The notes below the pieces were generated by a model. The model saw only the letters and a program-made list of their open reading frames with translations. It was not told the origin of the DNA and did no database searches. Shown one piece after another: positions 61,501 through 64,000 of a DNA stretch of 64,000 nucleotides (positions are counted from its first letter, which is position 1; every line of letters starts with the position of its first letter). Origin of the DNA: Trichomonas tenax (taxonomy: Eukaryota > Parabasalia > Trichomonadida > Trichomonadidae); assembly GCA_023091735.1 (NCBI GenBank), contig JALKBU010000086.1, positions 25,428 to 89,427 on the forward strand, written 5' to 3'. Made by a program: the position numbers and the translations under genes.

Positions 61501-61518
61501 TTCAAGACGCTGCTGCAT
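58507..61518 (-). CDS. Importin-4/5-like karyopherin
   Basis: This 1003-residue HEAT-repeat protein has the length of importin-5/RanBP5 and importin-4 (about 1080-1100). It carries an acidic loop at about residues 584-608 (EEEEAAEEEDDDATND) in the middle of the solenoid. The N-terminus (MQQRLEELFVASLNSQFV) and the repeating IQNPDTVVSAIAILSRIV / WPIRVASFELLSSISDVL pairs fit karyopherin HEAT units. It would import ribosomal proteins or histones. Codon usage is GC-rich relative to the other two karyopherin-like genes, which suggests higher expression. Confidence 0.68.
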   Translation of the reverse strand: MQQRLEELFVASLNSQFVNEVQDELVELLGNPDVFEPLFNIAQNSQNEKSKNSAFTYITRAINVQINAGMTPELMNLIKSSLIQLAFSPQHQKYIDVIAGIIFVVASHVTMEHWGELITSTLNAIQNPDTVVSAIAILSRIVKLFSPEVKTQSAQKLYEFVVIGTQENSWPIRVASFELLSSISDVLIQNEVDLFPLVNVFVSYQYSPADFSNSQLKDYLIRIWVVIGEIIGKLKLVQISDSEAAAFSTLFNNAIEIARNENIEAYERSLVIHSLLGLIKIFNEEQLGAIFDLEFSLGAVIIESGTECSYDFINQALQDLDLETVYVMLKTRTEQAFQTENTSLHAYSISVLANALVYAPEIMAKDTEFLVTTLNTAFDSESEPILEAVCKFLDSFDETFSTATIFVSSMLLRLVPLLVHESSDLRTKAYSACHCMCQLLDSDVPEFFTRLWEIRGNIPEDNFDQFAILFAESIGRTDVGDTELSEVIAYIETFFAEDASIFHSVPALFIIGAILKKDQSPVGQLLPPAMNIAMRALKLSNSQCIIEVIDFIGYIFPLFSTEIMENYAEIVNSIQSIAHSIIETADEEEAAEQPEEEEAAEEEDDDATNDTIQVAAIGTMCAIAKRLNSDEYAKNMQECIMSGLVNDASSLHAEDLYKASTMIIKLLDNDDASMLFVNFHETITSDKNPRIVSSALVPYAKLIRSANDEIKSKFLNLAFEFISLFFDGQLPCLGGIKPLEGRTDIFLLTNVALVIMAVVRTPNVAQIDSLCQAMLAIIKAPNSLAAYAFVAAYSDCIKFGTCSQAAADALFEIIPDLIANADNPDMQQNLCFLLNIVVQKSPSMVQNVLQHYETILEWYTSAMEQDSGVELLLSNIASLFMTISAFSPEFPDDAVIAALDQYPPYDVKETQIMSQMLLQFLTVRKEFSGEVLGAAILAMARLLLLPDNELVDTKIKEQTLAQIRQSFVYNTKSLEPIWNYLEETFGKSAAKMEKLRTICGITQ

Positions 61519-62175
61519 TTCTAATCCAAAGCTAGAGAAAATTCAATTAGTGTGGTAAGTTTTTTTGTGTCTAAAGATTTTAGAAAAATTTTAATAAAAA
61601 TGTTGTTTTTGAACTTTTCTATGTCTGTCAATTATATATTTCATCTTCTTTTGAAATGAATTCTTTCATACATCGACTTTTGAAAAATAAGGTTCTTTGT
61701 GCTCACTTTTACCGATGTTCCCACAATTTTTAGCTTGATTTATCTCACTAATTAATTTATGAACACATATCCATAACGAAACCATATCTTCACAACTTTG
61801 AGTTGATATTATATATAAGATTAGGAGTCGATTTTTATGATTGAAATCAAGAAAATATTACGAATTCTCATTTTCTTCTGTGCTTATGCTTAGCTCAACC
61901 TTATGTTTGTATTTGGAGAGTGTTGTTGAATAAAAGTATTATATATTTTTTGAATTTATTAATTTCATATTTCAACTCTTTAGAGTTTAGCAATATAAAC
62001 AAATATAAAAAGAAAAGGTGATCTGATGTTGTATCATGTTTGTTCATTAAATTATGCCAAAGATATTAAATGTATTTTTATGGTTTATTTAGAGAGTCGT
62101 GTTTCTTTTGAATAGAACGACTAAATACCAGGTAAAAATCGAAAATAAAAAATTAGAAAAAGTGTACGTTTATTA
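61519..62175. other. Divergent intergenic region
   Basis: AT-rich divergent promoter region between the karyopherin and membrane-protein genes. Neither the TGRCAYGTAAA motif nor a strict initiator is seen near either ATG. Confidence 0.5.
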
Positions 62176-63030
62176 ATGTTCTCGTCGTGGAGTTGGTCTG
62201 GATGGCATTATTTGATTGCATGCATCCTTCCATTTCTCATCTCCCTACTCGAGATAATTTTCATTTGCACGCAAATCGATATAAATATCCTTCCCACAGA
62301 ACCAATAAATTCGATTCCAGTAACAATGATATTTTTCAAGTTTTTAGAAGGAATGGCACACTTTGTGGCATATTATCTTGGTGAAGAAGGACTAGAACAG
62401 TTATTTGGTGATAGAAATTGGTTAATTATTGTTATTTTAGTTTGTTTTGCATATCCTGTCTACTTCCTTTTCAAGCTGCCTTTCGTTGTGATTCGATTGT
62501 TTTTACGTTTAGGCTCTCCTGGTGGAATTTGGGAGAGAATGTTTTCAAATACTGGATTTTCATTAGAAAAACTCAGATTTGATGAACAAAGCTGTCCTCT
62601 TTTCGTGTTCAGATGCATATACATTGGTATTCCTTTCATACTCTTTGCAATTATTTATATTGTTCTTATCGTCATTTTGGCTCCACTTTGGTACTTCATT
62701 TTCTCATGCTGGTCAATGGGATGCTTCGGTGTTGCTGCAACAATGGCAATGCTGTATTCAGAAGAAGATCCTTTGACAGCACAAGAGAGATGCTTAAGAG
62801 TTTACTTTGAAAATCAATGCATACACTTATTTACAACAGCATCTGATCTTATATTCACAGCAATTCATCTCGCACTCGCTCATACAAGTGTTATTGGAAT
62901 TTTCTTGTGTATTGTTTCAATTGTTTCATTCATCTTCCATGCTGTCTACGTAATACATGAAATTATCGAAAGGTGCAATCAACATGGTACACATTGCTGT
63001 GATTGCTGCAATAATAGCAATGAATTATAA
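62176..63030 (+). CDS. Multipass membrane protein, function unknown
   Basis: This is a 284-residue protein with at least four to six hydrophobic segments: about 10-32, 82-106, 148-180 (long), and 222-262 (two helices). No cleavable signal peptide is obvious. The C-terminus is Cys-rich (THCCDCCNNSNEL), a possible lipid-anchoring patch. A soluble loop GSPGGIWERMFSNTGFSLEK lies between the second and third hydrophobic regions. No transporter signature is visible and I do not recognise the family. Confidence 0.72.
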   Translation: MFSSWSWSGWHYLIACILPFLISLLEIIFICTQIDINILPTEPINSIPVTMIFFKFLEGMAHFVAYYLGEEGLEQLFGDRNWLIIVILVCFAYPVYFLFKLPFVVIRLFLRLGSPGGIWERMFSNTGFSLEKLRFDEQSCPLFVFRCIYIGIPFILFAIIYIVLIVILAPLWYFIFSCWSMGCFGVAATMAMLYSEEDPLTAQERCLRVYFENQCIHLFTTASDLIFTAIHLALAHTSVIGIFLCIVSIVSFIFHAVYVIHEIIERCNQHGTHCCDCCNNSNEL

Positions 63031-63209
63031 TAATCTGTTTGTAAAAAATAATACTATTGAAACTAGCACGGTATTTCACTACTTAAACTCCAAAATTGAA
63101 TTTTCAATTTTTTCATATTCAAAAATAATCATATGCAATTTGTCTAATTTTACCTTAAAGTGATAAAAAACGACAACATCTTAAAAATCAAAATCATTAA
63201 TTTATCAGT

Positions 63210-63605
63210 GTTTTGCGTGTCAATGAGTCACGTTGTAAAGTGTCAGATTGTCAGATTTGCAGCATTGAAAAATAGTTTTAAAAACGATAAAAATGTTATT
63301 TTGTCAAGTAAAATATTATTTGCCAAATAAAAAGTAGTTGTCAGATTCGAAATTAGAGGGGGAATATTCAAATTTATAAAAGCATGCTTTTCATCCATTT
63401 CTGCTTCTCCGCGCAACCATGCAGTGTGGCATAGTTGCACACAACAGCAAAAATGGATGAAAAGCACTTTCAAGAAGAAAGTTGTGCATTGAAGTAATTT
63501 CGACGAAAGCTGATGTTTTTCGCTTCTTTAGCAAATAAATACTTAGTATCACATGAAGCTAAGTCAATCATCCGCTAAAGTAGCAAGGAATCTCGTGCTT
63601 TTTTG
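63210..63605. mobile_element. Left part of a foldback element, internally deleted
   Basis: It starts with the same terminus as the element at 29858 (GTTTTGCGTGTCAATGAGTC). It has a type A hairpin at 63382-63466 and then a type B hairpin at 63522-63583 whose 5' arm matches the first B module and whose loop and 3' arm match the second. One A and parts of two B modules are therefore missing. Similarity ends after CTCGTGCTTTTTT at about 63605, before the central type C hairpin. Confidence 0.75.
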
Positions 63606-64000
63606 CCGAGAAAGCGGCAATATTTTTCCTTCTGCGGTGTAGTCCCGCGGCCTTCATAACTTTTTATCTGATCAATATTTTTTCGATTTGAAAGTACTTT
63701 CATGTACTTATTGATAGTTGTCTATCCAGTGTTATAAGTGGCACAGTCTATATATCTATCAAATCATTGTTTGCATTACAAATCGCCCAAAAATATACGA
63801 TTTCCAGCATAAATGTATGCGCTACTATGCATCATATGATATTTTTATGTGTATTATTGATTCAAATACCTCCTATACGCTTAAAATTAAAAATGCAACT
63901 AATTCATTAATTGATTTGAGGGCGATTATACACATGAAAGTTATTGAATTTGATGGGATTTGGATTTGCAGCTGTAATAATGTAAAATTTTAGAATCTTA
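63606..64000. other. Flank of the foldback copy to window end
   Basis: A short GC-rich stretch with self-complementary GCCGAGAAAGCGGC and CTGCGGTGTAGTCCCGCGG lies at 63604-63650. An open frame at 63718-63993 shows no family and AT-biased composition, so no gene is called. Confidence 0.4.

Noticed and set aside
63718..63993. Open frame of 91 codons at the window end
   Set aside because: Composition of non-coding DNA and no recognisable motif; it may also run into sequence beyond the window.
1..64000. tRNA, rRNA or snRNA genes
   Set aside because: I looked for GC-rich cloverleaf-like segments and GGTTCGANTCC boxes and found none that fit outside coding sequence.

Overview
The window is eukaryotic nuclear DNA from a parabasalid (trichomonad) protist. 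It is AT-rich and I found no convincing introns. Most genes are intact single open frames. The protein set is typical of trichomonads: Arp3, CCT4, COG2, Vps34, IFT70, kinesin-2, a TKL kinase fused to an armadillo-like tail, a GP63-like protease remnant, and beta-helix/Pmp-like surface proteins with a Pro/Thr stalk. Five genes carry a TCATT(T/A) initiator-like element just 5' of the ATG, as described for Trichomonas vaginalis. I cannot decide between Trichomonas, Tritrichomonas and relatives from sequence alone.

Layout. 0-9 kb: 5' part of Arp3 (cut by the window edge), COG2, a large coiled-coil protein, an RRM plus BTB-like protein, and a decayed Pmp-like surface gene. 9.6-16 kb: IFT70, a GP63-like pseudogene truncated by a hairpin array, and a COPI-associated membrane protein. 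16.6-25 kb: an armadillo-like protein, CCT4, a degenerate ~110-bp tandem repeat, and a Nup205/188-like nucleoporin. 25-34 kb: Pmp-like fragments, a large hairpin, kinesin-2, a 1.4-kb palindromic foldback element plus a half copy, and a decayed pogo-type (DDE_1) transposase. 34-43 kb: TKL kinase, IQ-motif protein, small coiled-coil protein, a 3.4-kb gene-poor tract with a hairpin cluster, and an HP1-like chromo/chromo-shadow protein. 43-64 kb: three beta-karyopherin-like proteins, an intact beta-helix surface protein, Vps34, a 366-bp MITE with its empty site next door, a SANT/Myb protein, two coiled-coil proteins, a LisH-like protein, a multipass membrane protein, and a third, internally deleted copy of the foldback element.

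The genes are independent transcription units and not operons. By theme they serve nuclear transport (one nucleoporin and three karyopherins), flagellar transport (IFT70, kinesin-2), endomembrane traffic (COG2, Vps34, COPI-associated protein), cytoskeleton and folding (Arp3, CCT4), and signalling or chromatin (TKL kinase, HP1-like).

The most unusual content is non-coding. One part is a family of foldback elements built from alternating hairpin modules in the order A-B-A-B-C-B-A-B-A, together with unrelated hairpin arrays of the same architecture. The other is a recurrent near-palindromic motif, TG(A/G)CA(T/C)GTAAA, found just upstream of many start codons; related sequences lie in one subterminal class of the foldback element.
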